From Aalborg-AAW-1 sp964458335 (GTDB lineage Bacteria; Patescibacteriota; Gracilibacteria; Absconditabacterales; Absconditicoccaceae), in assembly GCA_964458335.1 (NCBI GenBank), contig CAYWIJ010000009.1, positions 1 through 50,737 on the forward strand: DNA of 50,737 bases. The letters run 5' to 3'. The notes beneath the pieces are model-generated. The model made no database searches and was not told where the DNA came from. It worked only from the letters and a program-made list of their open reading frames with translations. This document shows, one piece after another, positions 49,277 through 50,737 of the stretch; position 1 is the first letter of the stretch, and each line of letters begins with the position of its first letter. A program made the position numbers and the translations under genes.

Positions 49277-49504
49277 ATGTTTAGTATTAAAAAATTATTT
49301 GAAAAAAAAGGACCTTCTAAGGAATCCAAAGAAGGGAAAAATAAAACTATTATCCATACAAAATGTGGAAAGAAAATTTATTATTCTGATGAAGACATCA
49401 GATATGGAGATCTTCAATTATTATCTTCAAGTGAATCAATACAAAGGGCATATATTGATTGTCCTCATTGTAAAGAACAACTCACGTTTTCATTCAATGA
49501 TTAA
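49277..49504 (+). CDS. Small zinc-ribbon-like protein, 75 aa
   Basis: A basic N-terminus, then THIKCGKK-like IHTKCGKKIYY and a C-terminal IDCPHCKEQLTF. One Cys-Gly-Lys plus a CPHC pair and a His could bind one zinc ion. It forms an operon with the preceding gene and ends at a strong terminator. Function unknown; no UGA-Gly. Confidence 0.68.
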   Translation: MFSIKKLFEKKGPSKESKEGKNKTIIHTKCGKKIYYSDEDIRYGDLQLLSSSESIQRAYIDCPHCKEQLTFSFND

Positions 49505-49513
49505 TACATCTTG

Positions 49514-49541
49514 CCAGCTGAAATTCAGCTGGTTTTTTTTA
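49514..49541. terminator. Bidirectional intrinsic terminator
   Basis: CCAGCTGAA pairs with TTCAGCTGG, then eight T. It lies between the zinc-ribbon-like gene and the converging recG. Confidence 0.8.
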
Positions 49542-50737
49542 TGCCAACAAATGCTGAATCTGTTCTTCAATAAATTTTTTCAATCCTGGAAGTCACTCGA
49601 GGTGTGGATAATGGGAGAGAAGTCGTTCTGCTCCTGTTTTTACTTTCTCGATAAATTTGAGATTCGTAAGAATTTCCATAGGGAGATCAGTTTCTCAGCT
49701 TTGTCTGGTTCCTAAAATTTCCCCAGCTCCACGATATTGGAGATCGATCTGTGCGAGTTCAAATCCGTCGTGTGTCTCTTCCATCGCTTGCAGTCTTTTA
49801 TAGGTATCTCAAGTTTTGTTCTTGGTTTCCAGGAAACAGTAAGAAGAGATATCATTACGACCGATACGACCTCTGAGTTGGTGAAGTTGTGAAAGTCAGA
49901 ATCTTTCAGCATTGTAAATAATCATCACGGTAGCTTCAGGAATATCAACTCCTACTTCGATCACTGTTGTAGATACAAGGACTTTGTAGTTTCCTGATTT
50001 AAAATCAGCCATAATCTCATCTTTGTGCTTAGGTTTCATACGCCCATGGAGAAGTCCGATTTCATCCACTAAGTCAGGTAATAACTCTTTTGTTGCTTCA
50101 AAGACTTCGGTGACATTGGCAAGTTCCATCTTTTCACTTTCTTCGATCAGAGGAGCGACGACAAATATTTTCTGTCCTTCGTTGATCTTGTGCATGATCC
50201 ACGGAGCGAGTTTGATCCATTCTTTGTGATCGATAATTTTCGTCGTGATCGGTTTCCTTCCAGCTGGGAGTTCGTCGATGATACTTACATCAAATTCTCC
50301 AAAAAATGCTAATGCCAATGATCTTGGAATGGGAGTGGCAGACATCTGGATAATATGTGGACTTCCATGATCGTGAAAAAATGCTCTCTGCCTGACTCAG
50401 AATTTGTGCTGTTCGTCGATCACGACGAGTCCCAGATTAGAAAACCCTACGTTATCTTGAAGAATAGCTTGTGTCCCGACGAGGATCTGGATATGTCAGG
50501 ATTTCATTTGTTCTTTGATATGTGCTTTCTCTTTGTCTGTTCTGCTTCACTCGAGGAGTTCTACTCTGATCCCGAGTGGTAAAAATAGTTTAGCTAATGA
50601 TTGATAATGTTGTTTGGCTAAGATACTCAGTGGTGCCAAGAAGACGATCTGTTGTCCAAACTTCTGGATAATATAATACGCGATAATGGCTGTGACAATA
50701 GTTTTTCATGATCCTACATCTCATTGAAGGAGTCTCA
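49539..50737 (-). CDS. recG: ATP-dependent DNA helicase RecG (partial, 5' end outside window)
   Basis: RecG remodels stalled replication forks and branched DNA. The visible 398 residues include Walker A LLQGDVGSGKTIV (two Gly from UGA), FLAPLSILAKQH (motif Ia), VIDEQHKFG (DEXH box), MSATPIPRSLALAFFGEFDVS (motif III), STTVIEVGVDIPEATVMI and QLRGRIGRN (motifs V and VI), and the C-terminal RecG block QIDLQYRGAGEILGTRQSG. The wedge domain and start lie beyond the right edge. Confidence 0.95.

Noticed and set aside
1..50737. UGA = Trp (mycoplasma-type code)
   Set aside because: TGA aligns with glycine in P-loops, HGC and PGGVGP motifs, and TGG is used at Trp positions.

Overview
This is a 50.7-kb, AT-rich, nearly fully coding bacterial scaffold with two 10-N gaps. 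Conserved proteins read cleanly only if UGA is decoded as glycine. In-frame TGA falls on invariant glycines: P-loops of a pilus ATPase, an ABC transporter, EngB and RecG; the HGC motif of an L,D-transpeptidase; the Gly before the cleavage site of a type IV prepilin; and the Pro-Gly-Gly-Val-Gly motif of FolD. TGG still encodes Trp, and every convincing gene ends in TAA or TAG. This is genetic code 25, known from Gracilibacteria and Absconditabacteria (SR1), lineages of host-dependent, in some cases predatory, CPR/Patescibacteria. All coordinates here use that code, so many genes are far longer than a standard-code reading would give.

Layout. 1-6.2 kb: unknown protein, an RluA-type pseudouridine synthase, pheT. 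6.2-10.6 kb: small lipoproteins, a PilB-type ATPase, and an L,D-transpeptidase broken at a CT repeat. 10.6-18 kb: a mostly minus-strand RNA and DNA maintenance block (truD, rlmH, glycosyltransferase, xthA, unknown, S23-like four-helix bundle, ruvC, yebC, map). 18-21.9 kb: type IV pilin, AbiEii-like toxin with antitoxin, trmD carrying an internal DUF559 nuclease, DUF192 lipoprotein. 21.9-28.9 kb: lineage-specific membrane and exported proteins, including a pre-toxin-like domain and a possible papain-like domain, then a holin-like protein and a UPF0489 protein. 28.9-33 kb: tmRNA, an unassigned RNA region, tRNA-Val, engB, an ABC exporter. 33-38.5 kb: IMPACT protein, RicT/PSP1 protein, TPR protein, a 5'-truncated alaS, folD. 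38.5-43.5 kb: surface protein with a sortase-like tail, pnp, DUF805 protein. 43.5-48.4 kb: SPFH protein, VirB4-N-like protein, two VirB2-like proteins, S41 protease. 48.5-50.7 kb: small genes with near-consensus promoters, then recG running off the right edge.

The most striking theme is repeats accommodated in frame inside conserved genes. A palindromic repeat lies inside the S4 domain of the RluA-type enzyme. Half of the same repeat lies in rlmH. Another repeat half lies in the UPF0489 gene. A 72-nt AT-rich insert splits a conserved stretch of AlaRS. A 468-nt element with inverted-repeat ends and a DUF559/Vsr-like nuclease domain sits inside trmD without breaking the frame. An ORF-less relative of the last element lies between truD and rlmH. 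The logic resembles Rickettsia palindromic elements. Here several inserts stay open only because UGA is a sense codon.

Functionally the window combines translation and RNA maintenance (pheT, alaS fragment, trmD, truD, rlmH, RluA, pnp, tmRNA), DNA repair (xthA, ruvC, recG), and an envelope programme (type IV pilus parts, VirB2/VirB4-like parts, surface proteins, L,D-transpeptidase, protease). The envelope part fits a small cell that lives attached to another bacterium; that lifestyle is inferred from the lineage, not shown by the sequence.
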